Shown here: positions 38,330 to 47,513 of the stretch, piece after piece
Position numbering within the stretch: the stretch's first letter is position 1
Layout: every line of letters begins with the position of its first letter
From: Pycnococcus provasolii
Taxonomy: Eukaryota; Chlorophyta; Pseudoscourfieldiophyceae; Pseudoscourfieldiales
Direction: 5' to 3'
DNA: 64,000 nucleotides
NCBI GenBank assembly: GCA_049487715.1
Contig: CP150584.1
Span: forward strand, 248,001 to 312,000
The notes under the pieces: generated by a model
Told to the model about the DNA's origin: nothing
The model's input: the letters and a program-made list of their open reading frames with translations, nothing else
Database searches by the model: none
Translations under genes and position numbers: made by a program

Positions 38330-39172
38330 CTACAAATTCAACGCGGCTTCGCTGGTGACGAGGGCGTGAACGAGCGTGGCGTAGTTGACGGTCGGTCTTA
38401 TCCCATAATCTGCCATTGACGCGTCGCCGCTGCTGTCGTCAACGTTGTTGACGTTGTTATCCTCCTCAACCGCCTGCGTCGGCGGATTTGCGATGTGCCG
38501 AATCGCGTCTTTGACGTCGTCGAATGTAGGGAAGGATGTGCTTGCGCACAGCAGCCCTCTCGCGTGCGCGGCGAAGATGTCAATAGCCACCTCCCGTTCC
38601 TCCTCCTCCTTGTAGAGGGTGACGCGAGCCGACTCGCACAGCGGGGCTAGGCGCGCCGCCGCGGCGACATGCTTCGCCGCCTCGACGACGGAAACGCGTT
38701 CCGTGTCTTCTTGAGTCGCTTGGTTCCCACGCGCCGCGAGCCAGGCGACGCGCGCCGCCTCCCGCTTAAAGTCTGCGCAGACGTGCAGCAGCACGGCGTG
38801 CAGCTCGTCCGCGGTCACTCTCAGGTCCGTTTGCGGATACGTCTTTCTGATGGTTTCCGAAACTGCGCTCGCCGCCTCACGGCTTACTTGTACGAGTGCG
38901 TACGTCGGTTTGATTGCGTGTGCGTCCCCATCTTCCAGCGCTTTGAAGTACGCCGCTAAAAAAGAAATGGCATCAGCAACGCCGCCAAGAGAAGACTGGG
39001 GGTGCCCCTCAGAATGAGAGCGAACGTGTACATATGACGCATACAAGGAAGAAGCGTGCTCTGCGAGTGCTCCAAGCGCATGGAGAGACAAGTAAGCATC
39101 CAGCAGAGCATCGAAAGAGGGACCAGGGGAGAGGGTGGTTGGTGTGGTGGTGGGCGGCGGCGGCGGCGCCAT
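38330..39172 (-). CDS. Unknown helical protein
   Basis: 280 residues from ATG 39172. A Pro/Thr-rich start is followed by all-helical sequence (FDALLDAYLSLHALGALAE, VTADELHAVLLHVCADFKRE, VEAAKHVAAAARLAPLCESA). An acidic Asn-rich stretch lies near the C-terminus (EEDNNVNNVDDSSGD). No domain recognised. The upstream 39173-39493 gap (about 320 bases) shows no gene and should hold its promoter. Confidence 0.5.
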   Translation of the reverse strand: MAPPPPPTTTPTTLSPGPSFDALLDAYLSLHALGALAEHASSLYASYVHVRSHSEGHPQSSLGGVADAISFLAAYFKALEDGDAHAIKPTYALVQVSREAASAVSETIRKTYPQTDLRVTADELHAVLLHVCADFKREAARVAWLAARGNQATQEDTERVSVVEAAKHVAAAARLAPLCESARVTLYKEEEEREVAIDIFAAHARGLLCASTSFPTFDDVKDAIRHIANPPTQAVEEDNNVNNVDDSSGDASMADYGIRPTVNYATLVHALVTSEAALNL

Positions 39173-39493
39173 AATACAAAAAGGGCGATGCCAACACGCC
39201 AACCACTGATGCCCAAGAGTAAGACGCACACACAAGACTATGCGTGCACTGCAGTCCCTGAGATCTCACACAGACGCAGCCGAGGAGGAGAGAAGAGGAG
39301 GGGGATGCGGAATGCCGAGCCGAATGGGGTACACAAAAAGCAAAAAGCAGGGCGGGACTTGGGACCTGAGAATGATATAATTGGGCGACGCGGGAAACTA
39401 TGGAGTATGGACCCGCCGAATTATTAGGGTGTAGGGCTACGCTCGGCGCAGATCGTTTTATTACAATTTCAAAACAACGTTCGAGGTTCGTGC

Positions 39494-40480
39494 TCACTCG
39501 TCGCGTTTGCGTTTGCGCAGCGTTTCTAGCGCAACGTTGACGTTCTCGACGCTGACCAGTGTCGCGTTGCCATCCTTGTCGTTGTTGGCGACCGCATTCT
39601 GCAATGCCAACTGAATTACGCTCTTAAGCTCCGTCATCGCACGACCGGTGGCATTCGCGCCAAATTTGGATTGCATCGTGTTGACGAGTTCCTCGAGCGG
39701 GGCCGCACTTGTCTCCTCGAAGAACCACGTGTCGCCACCGTTCCAGCCGCCAAAGGAAGCTTCGTGCGTCGTGTACATCCAAGGGAAAGTTCCAGCGGGT
39801 GCGTTGTCAATGTCCGCCTCTGCGTTTGCCACCGCGTACGTTGCCATACGCAATGTCGCCTCGTGGCGAGGATCGCTGTCGAGCACCTTCTGTAGAGCTG
39901 GGTCACCAACATCTATGGGAGCGGTTTGCGCAGAATCGGTTCGAATTCGTTGCAGCCAAGCATCCCGTTTCACTTCGGACTGCTCGGTGGGGCATTCTTC
40001 GGCACATGCCACGTCAACCAGCACGTGATACGGTGCACCACACAAGCTGTTCGTGAATTTCACAAACGCCACAAGCCGAGACTCTGCTGCGAAGTCATCC
40101 TCTGGCTGCGCGTCGTACTGCAGCATACGCACGGCAATGTTCTCTGCCGGTTGTGTGCCAAGCACTTTTTCCACAGCCTTGTGCGCGCGTTCCGTTTGGT
40201 CGTCCGCAATCTCGGAGCATGACACGCTTCCTGAGAACCAAGTCGGGCGGCCGGGGTCTTCGTCGTTATCTTCTTCCTCCTCTTCATTCTCCGGGGACGC
40301 TTCGTCGTCGCTGTCGTTGTAGACAAACCACAGGACCTGCAGCTTGCTGTTCACCGTCGGTTCGTCCCACCGAGCGGAGAGCACGTCTGACGCGGTGAAG
40401 GGGGTGGGAGGTGCCGAGGAGGGACTGCCCGCACCCTGGGTCTGCGCCCACGGAAGCACGCCTGTAGACGGACGCGCCAT
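39494..40480 (-). CDS. Unknown acidic protein
   Basis: 328 residues from ATG 40480; the open frame extends to 40699 without support. It has an acidic tract (ENEEEEEDNDEDPG, about 65-78) and mixed alpha/beta sequence with many Trp and Phe (GGWNGGDTWFFEE). It ends in a basic tail (LETLRKRKRDE) that could be a nuclear-localisation signal. No family recognised. TGTAA on the minus strand at 39461-39465. Confidence 0.5.
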   Translation of the reverse strand: MARPSTGVLPWAQTQGAGSPSSAPPTPFTASDVLSARWDEPTVNSKLQVLWFVYNDSDDEASPENEEEEEDNDEDPGRPTWFSGSVSCSEIADDQTERAHKAVEKVLGTQPAENIAVRMLQYDAQPEDDFAAESRLVAFVKFTNSLCGAPYHVLVDVACAEECPTEQSEVKRDAWLQRIRTDSAQTAPIDVGDPALQKVLDSDPRHEATLRMATYAVANAEADIDNAPAGTFPWMYTTHEASFGGWNGGDTWFFEETSAAPLEELVNTMQSKFGANATGRAMTELKSVIQLALQNAVANNDKDGNATLVSVENVNVALETLRKRKRDE

Positions 40481-41260
40481 TTCAAACCCAACGAATGCGC
40501 GTGCAGGATGATGAACGGGGTTGGCGCGGAAAAGGAAGGACACCCTCGACGAGTCACCAGTTTTGGGGGGAATCCGGGGATCCGTCGTAGAATCCCTACG
40601 TAAAAGGTCCTTTCGGGATCCCGGTCGAGCGAGTGCCACTTTTTTACAAGTGGTCGTGCCATCCCGCTCAGAAATATATTCGTGGTCAACGTCAACCATC
40701 TAGTGGTGCGCTGCTCTGCCTCGATTGTCACGTTTTTGTGCACACGACGCACCGTCCCACCGGCCCGAGTCTCACTTGACACACACATGTGATAATATCA
40801 TAATAAATAAGTAATAACGGCCAAATAATCACGAAGAGAGATTCAAAGATGTTCCCCCAACACATACTGGAGCCGAAGTTGGGGAACACGCGGAGGACGT
40901 GGCGCTAGCGAGGTTGCTAACTGAAAACACACCTCTTGATGGTTTGGTCTTCTTTGTGTCACGCAAGATGTGCGCGTTCTGCGAGGCGTGCCGCCATGCA
41001 GGTCGGCATCGAAGATGACAAGCACTTACCCTCTTCTAGATAGGCGGGAAGCGTTGGTGGACTAGGTACCGCTCTGACGCGCGAGGTAAGCGACAACAAA
41101 AGCGTCCGCCTCCGAAGCAGGCTGCGTGATCAGTTTGGAAGCTTATCATAGGGGTCTTAGGGGAGGAGGAGCCGCGCACAACGCCGCAAAATCAGCCAAC
41201 AAGGAGTGCGTGGGACGCCAGCACATTGTCTTGAGCATGATAATATATTTTACATAGACG
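40481..41260. other. Gene-free interval
   Basis: About 780 bases between two co-directional minus-strand genes. No gene, array or RNA recognised. A/T-rich around 40790-40840. Confidence 0.55.
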
Positions 41261-42373
41261 TTACCCTCTCAAGGGCTTGGCAACTGCCCAAATGCCGTTC
41301 CGCTCGTTTGTCGGCGTCATAGGCGGCGAATTCGGCAACGGCGGCGGAGACGGCGTGAACTTGGCGATGACGTGCACCTTGCGTTGCTGCGCGAGCCTCT
41401 TGCATATGAACGGCATCATCTCCTTGCCCCACTTGCGGTTAGCGTGGTGGGCCCCCTTGACCCCGACGTCGATCTGGTGTTGTTCGCAGTGGTGGTACTT
41501 GATCGATAGCTGGTCGTCCAGCGGATGCAAGACGTCGAACTCGCTGCGACCCATCAAGCTCGAGCGGTGCCACGGACGGACAGCCTCGTGGTCGCCGTAT
41601 CCAATCTGGTCGTGTATGCCGCGGTACCGGTCGCCGTCGGGAAGCGGGTCTTTCGTAAAGGTCTCGCCCGTCTCGCTCACGTGCGTCACAACGCCGTCCT
41701 GGACGCCTTCCTTATCATACGTGCCGTTCGCGAGCGCCACCTTCACGTGAGCAGGAACGTGCGTATCGTGCGTCGCCTCCTTCGCACCTATGTATGGCCT
41801 TGCGCGCTCGCCACTGAGCGGCGTCAGAGCCTCGTCGATCGACTCAGTGCCAACGTTGTCGTGCGTGTCGTACCACCACGGGCGTGGCATAGTCGCCTCG
41901 AGTGCCTCGAAATGCCTGTTTTGTCTGTTTTGCTGACCTTTGTACACGACGAATACGGCGCCGACTAAGAGCGCAAAGATAAGAGCAGGTCTTAGGATGG
42001 TGCTGGTCCAGAACTTTCGCCTTGCAAACGCCTCCGCGTTCTGCAGTCGCTTCAGCAGCGAGATCTCCTCCTCGAGCGCGCCTTCCTCGACGCCATCGTT
42101 CGCGAGCCTCGCTTCTGTAAGCTCCTCTTCTGTGTACTGCTCCTCCGCGTACCTGTTCGCCGCATCGGTTCGCGCCTGCGCGGCCCACAGCGCACGTTGG
42201 AGTTTCTGCACTTCCTCTGAGATCGCCGCGTTTGGAGCTGTGGCGGAACGACCGCGGGGAGCAGCGGCGGGAGGTGGAGGGGGCTCACGGCCGCGTGTTG
42301 CGTTCGACGTTGAGGTCGAAGGTGCTGACGTCGAGGCCTGCGCCGTCCCGAACATCCTTCCGAAGGAGTTCAT
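41261..42373 (-). CDS. Unknown single-pass membrane protein
   Basis: 370 residues from ATG 42373. Ser/Thr/Pro-rich disordered start, a coiled coil (EEVQKLQRALWAAQARTDAA through LEEEISLLKRLQNAEAFARR, about 50-125), then one transmembrane helix (LRPALIFALLVGAVFVVY, about 130-148). A hydrophilic domain of 220 residues rich in His and Asp follows (WYDTHDN, RGIHDQIGYGDHE, KYHHCEQHQ). The clustered histidines could bind metal, but no known motif fits. Function unknown. Confidence 0.55.
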   Translation of the reverse strand: MNSFGRMFGTAQASTSAPSTSTSNATRGREPPPPPAAAPRGRSATAPNAAISEEVQKLQRALWAAQARTDAANRYAEEQYTEEELTEARLANDGVEEGALEEEISLLKRLQNAEAFARRKFWTSTILRPALIFALLVGAVFVVYKGQQNRQNRHFEALEATMPRPWWYDTHDNVGTESIDEALTPLSGERARPYIGAKEATHDTHVPAHVKVALANGTYDKEGVQDGVVTHVSETGETFTKDPLPDGDRYRGIHDQIGYGDHEAVRPWHRSSLMGRSEFDVLHPLDDQLSIKYHHCEQHQIDVGVKGAHHANRKWGKEMMPFICKRLAQQRKVHVIAKFTPSPPPLPNSPPMTPTNERNGIWAVAKPLRG

Positions 42374-42720
42374 GGCGTATGTATGCGGGGTGTTGCGCAA
42401 GCAGCAGCGTTGCGTGAAGTATACGAGCGCTCAACGCTCGCTTGCGTATCACGCTTGTTGTACCGTTGTTGTGAGCTGGACTGATGAGGGGGCCGCGGTC
42501 AGGTAACAAGCCACAGCGACGGCCCACCTTGGTGGAGGACCCGTTCCCCTGATCGCTCGCCCTTTCGAACCGACCGAGAGGGAACCCCTAACCCGCCCTT
42601 GTCTGGTGATTCCGACACCGAACCCCGCATCTGACTGTCGGAACTCCGCGAATCTTTTGCCAAGAACTTTTTTTTTTTGTCTCACGGGTGGGTCACAGTG
42701 CTCCAGCTCACACGATACTA

Positions 42721-43164
42721 ATGTTTGCTGCCCTTGCAGCGCGATGCCCGCGGGCACTCTGCGGCACTCTGCGCGCGTTCAGCACGGACACCGTCGCGCT
42801 CAGCGGCCTCGCGTTCTACGCACGCCACGGCGTGCTCGATGCCGAACGCACGCTCGGACAGAAGTTCGTCGTTGACTTGCACATGCACGTGCCCACGTCG
42901 ATGACGTCACAAGCTGCCGCATCCGATGACGTGCAAGACACGGTGGACTACGCCGCGGTGTTCGATCAGGTGCGTGGTGTCGTGCAGGAAGGTCCGACGC
43001 GTAACCTCATCGAGACGGTCGCGCACGACGTCGCGTTGGGCGTGCTGGCTTCTCAGCCTCGCGTGGTTGGCGTGGACGTGACTGTATCTAAGCCGCACGT
43101 CGCGCTCCCTGTCGTGTTGGACTGCTCGAGCGTCACCGTGCGTCGGCGAAGAGACGATCTGTAG
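42721..43164 (+). CDS. folB: Dihydroneopterin aldolase (FolB)
   Basis: 147 residues from ATG 42721. The family pattern is clear: LSGLAFYARHGVLDAERTLG with the HGV motif, then VDYAAVFDQV and RNLIETVAHDVALGVL, in which the ET-A helix supplies the conserved glutamate. The enzyme converts dihydroneopterin to hydroxymethyl-dihydropterin and glycolaldehyde in folate synthesis. About 25 Ala/Arg/Cys residues precede the core, suggesting a mitochondrial leader, the usual site of this step in plants. It converges with the next gene, 36 bases between stops. The 347-base region upstream (42374-42720) has no gene. Confidence 0.92.
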   Translation: MFAALAARCPRALCGTLRAFSTDTVALSGLAFYARHGVLDAERTLGQKFVVDLHMHVPTSMTSQAAASDDVQDTVDYAAVFDQVRGVVQEGPTRNLIETVAHDVALGVLASQPRVVGVDVTVSKPHVALPVVLDCSSVTVRRRRDDL

Positions 43165-43200
43165 AACATATAGTAATATGAGAGTAAATATAGAGTTACT

Positions 43201-43635
43201 TCAGTATTCGTCGTTGTCGCAGCTATCTGCACACGCCAATTCGCAGTAGTCTTTCGAGCCTGGTGCGACTTCGAGGCACTCTTTCACGCACTTCTTTTTG
43301 CAGTCCTTGTCCTTTGGTGGCGGTTCGTCGTCGGCGCGCGCCTGTTGCGTCGCGCATACAAACGGGGAGGCGATTGCGACACCGACGAGTGTAGTCATAA
43401 CGATTCCGCGTCTGCTCTTGAAGAGCCTCTGCGGAGAAGCGTTCCCCAACGAGCTTTTCTTACTCGTACCCCTCTCATAGGAGGAGTTCACAGATACAGA
43501 ACAAGATACACTTCTTTTCTGACATCGATGCTGACATCGACGCTGTGGAAGTCCATTATAACAACGCGTTGTTGTTGTTGCTGCTGCTGCTGTTGCTGTT
43601 GTTGAGGTGATAGGAGACATTAGGAGCCCAGGCAT
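43201..43635 (-). CDS. Twin-arginine thylakoid lumen protein with six-cysteine hairpin
   Basis: 144 residues. A Thr/Ser/Arg-rich transit region is followed by KSRRGIVMTTLVGVAIA, a twin-arginine signal, with cleavage after QARA. The mature part is only about 45 residues and holds six cysteines as C-x3-C-x3-C-x10-C-x3-C-x3-C. That symmetric pattern predicts a disulfide-locked helical hairpin or a metal site. Plant plastids have small uncharacterised proteins of similar pattern. Tat targeting implies folding before translocation. Confidence 0.7.
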   Translation of the reverse strand: MPGLLMSPITSTTATAAAATTTTRCYNGLPQRRCQHRCQKRSVSCSVSVNSSYERGTSKKSSLGNASPQRLFKSRRGIVMTTLVGVAIASPFVCATQQARADDEPPPKDKDCKKKCVKECLEVAPGSKDYCELACADSCDNDEY

Positions 43636-43710
43636 AAATATATGATTCAGCAGCTAATGGAAGAAAGAAAGAGAAAGACGAAGGGGATAAGAAGCGGATA
43701 AGAAGGAATT

Positions 43711-43742
43711 CCTAACCCTAACCCTAACCCTAACCCTAACCC
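43711..43742 (+). repeat. (CCCTAA)5 telomere-like array
   Basis: Five CCCTAA units in the divergent promoter between the lumen protein and the DUF493 gene, about 110 bases before the ATG at 43850. Orientation is opposite to most other arrays in the window. Confidence 0.9.
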
Positions 43743-43849
43743 GAAGTCCCGAAGTCCCGAAGGTGTCTCGACGTCACGCGGCGGCGGCGGCTCCAATCAG
43801 AATCGCATTCATTCTTCGTTCATTCTCCGCGCCAGTAGTGTCGTCAACA

Positions 43850-44058
43850 ATGATGGCTTCCTTGCGTGTCTCTCTGACTAGGCGCATGTATCTCCCTTTA
43901 TCTGTGAGAGGTTTTCACATATGTCCAGGGACATCATCATCTAGGGTGGTTTTACGAGTCTCTTCTGGTGCGAAACCTAAGTCTGTGAGGAAACGGTTAG
44001 GTTGTTCGTCTTGCTGTTTAGCGTCGGGGTCATCCTCCGGGGAGAATGACAACAATGA

Positions 44059-44091
<33 letters not shown>

Positions 44092-44560
44092 CTCGGATAA
44101 TATCTCGTCGCGACTCAACTTCACGGATCCTTCCTCAGAAGCAGGAGGAGGCCACGACCCCAACCCAACAGAAGCGTTGATAGCATCGCTCGGGGAAGTC
44201 TCCGCATCGGCAGACAGAAACGAAAAACACAATAGCCGTGTTGCGGTATTCGGATGCGAGGACGAACTCGAAAAGTGGAAGCTGCTCGACGCCGAGGTCA
44301 ACACGTACCCCATGCTCCGCACATTCAAAGCCATGGCGAGCGCGGACGACGGCCAACTCGTCAAGGATCTCGTCACGCGGCTCAACAACGTCGAAGGACT
44401 CGAGGTGGACGCCGCGAAGCACGTTTCCATCAAACCAAGCTCCAAGGGAAACTACCAGAGTATCTCGTTCGGACCGTTGCTCGTATCGAGCGGAGAGCAG
44501 GTTATCGACATCTTCGCGGAGCTCAAGGCGGAGCAACCGCGCGTGCGATACGTTATCTAG
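43850..44560 (+). CDS. DUF493/YbeD-family protein, plastid type
   Basis: 236 residues from ATG 43850; the open frame upstream has only a GTG. The leader (MMASLRVSLTRRMYLPLSVR) is plastid-like. A Ser run encoded by TCG repeats lies at 44059-44094. The C-terminal 90 residues match the DUF493 ferredoxin-like fold (YPMLRTFKAM, SSKGNYQSISFGPLLVSS, RVRYVI). Bacterial YbeD is linked to lipoate metabolism regulation; the plant plastid proteins are uncharacterised. Confidence 0.8.
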
Positions 44561-44654
44561 AAAAAAATGCTCATGTTACTTTAATACGATATTTACAAAT
44601 ACCTAAGAATGCTCATTCAGTAAAGGAATAGAAGTAAAAAATACAAAACAAGTT

Positions 44655-45899
44655 TTAATACTTACAATTAAACTTTTCAGCTCCGTGCAAGGCTGTGAGG
44701 TGCTCAATCGCCTGCCGCGCTAAATGTCGCGCCCACGTGCGATATCCCTCCGCGGAAGGATGGACGCCGTCCTCCGCCCACATAACACTCGACGCCAGGT
44801 CGTCCGCGGACGACGCGTCGTCGAGCGACAGCTTTTGCACGCCGTCGAATGACCAGCCACCTCCACCGCCGTCGTACTCGTACGGGGGAACGACGACGCA
44901 CAGGTCGCCCTGAAATTCGTCACACATCGCCTGTTTCTGCCGTTCCCACTGTGCAGCCGCGTGCCGTGCGAACCAGCTAAGCGGCCACAGGTTGCGAATC
45001 GCCGGTGCGAGGTGGAGCGGCAGTCGAGGTAAAAGCACGACTGCGTTTTTGGCGTCAGGCCCAAGTGTGTCACGGATGGAGCACAGCAGTTCGCGAAGGT
45101 CGTCGCGGAACGTCAAGGGCGTGCGTCCGCGTAGTGCATGCTTCCAGTCGTTCAGGCCGACGAGAACGACGACGACTGTGGGCACGCCTTGCGCACTGAC
45201 GGGCGACGAGATTATGCGCGGCACGGCGTCAGCACGAACGGTTCGCGCATCCCCGCCGTCGACGCCCGCGGCGTGCCACGTGACGTCGACTTGAAGTCCC
45301 TCCGCCATGGCGCGTGCAACGCCCTGAGGCAGGAGCGGGCCGGGGTCGTCGTCGCTCCCCTTTCCGCGTGCACCCATGCCTGTCACAAGGCTATCTCCGA
45401 CGAACAGCACGCGTGCTCTTGCTTGCTCTTGCGCGTTCGCCGCGAAACCGCGAAACCATCCCGTTGTCGTTTTCGTGTCTGACGCGCCAGCCTTTGAAGA
45501 TGGCCGTCTAAGTTCGACGCCAAAGCACCTCGAAACCGCACTTTCAGGCGAGCTGACTGAGGTGACACCGTGAGAGAAGTTTCTTTTCGATGTTGACGTT
45601 GACCCTGATAACCGTGAACCCACTCCTGAACGCTGAGAAGACGCCGACTGAAGATGAGAAGACGCCGACTCTCCACCTGAAGATGAGGATGAGGATGATG
45701 AGGAGGAGGAGGAGGAGGCGGAGGGCGACGACTGTCCGAGTGATCCTGACGGTAGCGGCGTGTACGACGCCATGAGGTAGTACGCCTGACACGTCGCTGA
45801 AAATACGGAAACGCCAAAAACACACGAGCACGAACGAAACACGGAACGCATGGACGTAAAAGGCAGCAAGGCCCAAGGAGGGAACGAGGACGACGCCAT
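44655..45899 (-). CDS. SGNH/GDSL-type hydrolase
   Basis: 414 residues from ATG 45899. A hydrophobic N-terminal segment (MRSVFRSCSCVFGVSVFSA) may be a signal anchor. A Ser-rich linker follows, then the SGNH core: LFVGDSLVTGMGA (block I with Ser), VDGGDART (block II region, Gly), VVLVGLNDW (block III, Asn) and WAEDGVHPSAEGYR (block V, Asp and His). These form the catalytic set of esterases/lipases. Substrate unknown; a lipid or sugar acetyl ester is plausible. The serine cluster in the linker is encoded by a repetitive GGA/TCC-type tract near 45650-45730. Confidence 0.85.
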   Translation of the reverse strand: MASSSFPPWALLPFTSMRSVFRSCSCVFGVSVFSATCQAYYLMASYTPLPSGSLGQSSPSASSSSSSSSSSSSSGGESASSHLQSASSQRSGVGSRLSGSTSTSKRNFSHGVTSVSSPESAVSRCFGVELRRPSSKAGASDTKTTTGWFRGFAANAQEQARARVLFVGDSLVTGMGARGKGSDDDPGPLLPQGVARAMAEGLQVDVTWHAAGVDGGDARTVRADAVPRIISSPVSAQGVPTVVVVLVGLNDWKHALRGRTPLTFRDDLRELLCSIRDTLGPDAKNAVVLLPRLPLHLAPAIRNLWPLSWFARHAAAQWERQKQAMCDEFQGDLCVVVPPYEYDGGGGGWSFDGVQKLSLDDASSADDLASSVMWAEDGVHPSAEGYRTWARHLARQAIEHLTALHGAEKFNCKY

Positions 45900-46156
45900 T
45901 ATTCGACCGAATAGCACGGGAACAAAAAAAGCGAAAAAAGTGCAGCGAAAAGGTCCGACCGAAACCGCCTTTTCTGAGGCCCCCTTCAGACCCCCGGGGG
46001 AACACGGGGGGGGGGGATCCCTCTCTGGCTGGTTCTGTTGGTGGGATTGGTTCAGACGAGCTGGCAGCTGGTCCATTCCACTCCTAAAGCCTTTCCGAAT
46101 TATTGGGCTCTCACTGTGCACATGTGTGACACCACGTTTAGTTGGTACATATGTGT

Positions 46157-46963
46157 TTAGTGGAACTGTGCCGCTAGCTGGCGTTTAAAAGTTGCAGCAT
46201 CTACCCGTAGGCGCCCTGTTGCCACTGTTGCCGCATTGGCATCTCTTGTCGACTCACTCGGCTCACTCGGCGCTCTCTCGGCGAACTTTTGTAAGCGTTT
46301 ATGGCGTCTCTCCGCCCTCTCAAGTTTTTGGGAGCAACCACCCGCCGCCTGACGCTCGGCAAGCAAAGCCTCCTCGCACGCTTCGAGCTTGCCTCCTCCG
46401 CCGCCTCTCTTGGCTAACTTGCAGAGAGCGTCCCACCTCGCGCCGTCCGCCCTGCGACGCAACAGGCGCAACCTCGGATCGACAACGTGCGCTGGTAGAC
46501 TCTCGTCGTTGTCGCGCTGTCCAGCATGTACAGCGGCGCCTTGCACAACCTCCGCACATTTTTCCACGCTGTTGACACGAAAGTGCACGTCGTATCCGCG
46601 TTGCGCACTTCTAATCGCGACGTTGGGTCCCACGCCGCAGCAGTTCAAGCACGCCGTTCGCTTGACGACGACTCGCCCGTCAAGTTCTTCGCACAACTCC
46701 TCGATCTCAAGCAGTGCTGCTCCCCCTCCTTCGCTCACGCAGTCCACCGCGCCGCACACGCCGATGATCACACGTGCTTCGTTATCCTGATGCGCATCCT
46801 CAACAATGTGATCGCCTCCATCGCCATCGTCCAGATGTACGTGTCGAGGATCGTCCCGTAATAATAACCCTCCTAAAACGCATACGTGCTTTTGTCTTCT
46901 TTTTGAGAGTTTGTTATTACGGGTACCCGTATTATGTTTCAACAAAGACCATAAAAGGCCCAT
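46157..46963 (-). CDS. Thioredoxin-like [2Fe-2S] ferredoxin domain protein
   Basis: 268 residues. Residues about 65-145 match the thioredoxin-like 2Fe-2S fold: VIIGVCGAVDC (C-x4-C) and later TACLNCCGVGPNVAI (C-x3-C). The four cysteines ligate the cluster, as in the NuoE/NADH-linked family and bacterial small ferredoxins. The C-terminal 110 residues are basic and helical (KLAKRGGGGGKLEACEEALL, ERRHKRLQKFAER). ATG 46963 is the only in-frame start; the first 60 residues look poorly conserved, so a missed 5' exon is possible. Confidence 0.7.
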   Translation of the reverse strand: MGLLWSLLKHNTGTRNNKLSKRRQKHVCVLGGLLLRDDPRHVHLDDGDGGDHIVEDAHQDNEARVIIGVCGAVDCVSEGGGAALLEIEELCEELDGRVVVKRTACLNCCGVGPNVAIRSAQRGYDVHFRVNSVEKCAEVVQGAAVHAGQRDNDESLPAHVVDPRLRLLRRRADGARWDALCKLAKRGGGGGKLEACEEALLAERQAAGGCSQKLERAERRHKRLQKFAERAPSEPSESTRDANAATVATGRLRVDAATFKRQLAAQFH

Positions 46964-47513
46964 GATTAAGAAGCTGGCATGTTATCAGGACTTCGCCGGA
47001 TCGGATGCGGAGAGAAAGAGTGCATGAATGAGGTTATGGTATTCTGCCAGGGAACCCGTCCCTTGAAAAACGAAAACGAGATTCCACGGAGACACCTCAC
47101 GGAGATGTGGGAAAGAAGGAACCCCGAACCAGGCTCTCGAGGCGGGCAGGTTTCCAAACCCCGAGTTTCACCAGGTTCCCATCAAGGTCGAACCCGCTCT
47201 CCATCCACCATGGCGTTTGTTGTTTTTGAACTCTTCCACGCACCGACGCACGCGCCATGGGACCTCTTCAACCCATTCAACCTTTCGAGACACACAAAGA
47301 GGTGGTCAATCATCGCGTTTTTTTGAACTCTTCACTTCTTCACGCACCGCGCACGCGCCATTGGACCAAACCTTTCGAGACACACAAAGAGGTGGTCAAA
47401 TGTCAATCTCAAATAATTGGGATGGTAGTCTTGCACCCATTCAATGCACTAAAAGGGGGAAGCTTCTGTCCCTTTGGTGCTTCCAAGTGACTTTGGCGCG
47501 GCCTCCTTGCGCC
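46964..47513. other. Divergent promoter with a 90-base imperfect tandem duplication
   Basis: Holds two copies of a roughly 85-90 base unit (about 47225-47309 and 47321-47399). The best-matched part is the 31-base stretch ending AAAGAGGTGGTCAA at 47279-47309 and 47369-47399. No gene recognised, though short open frames cross it. Confidence 0.75.
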
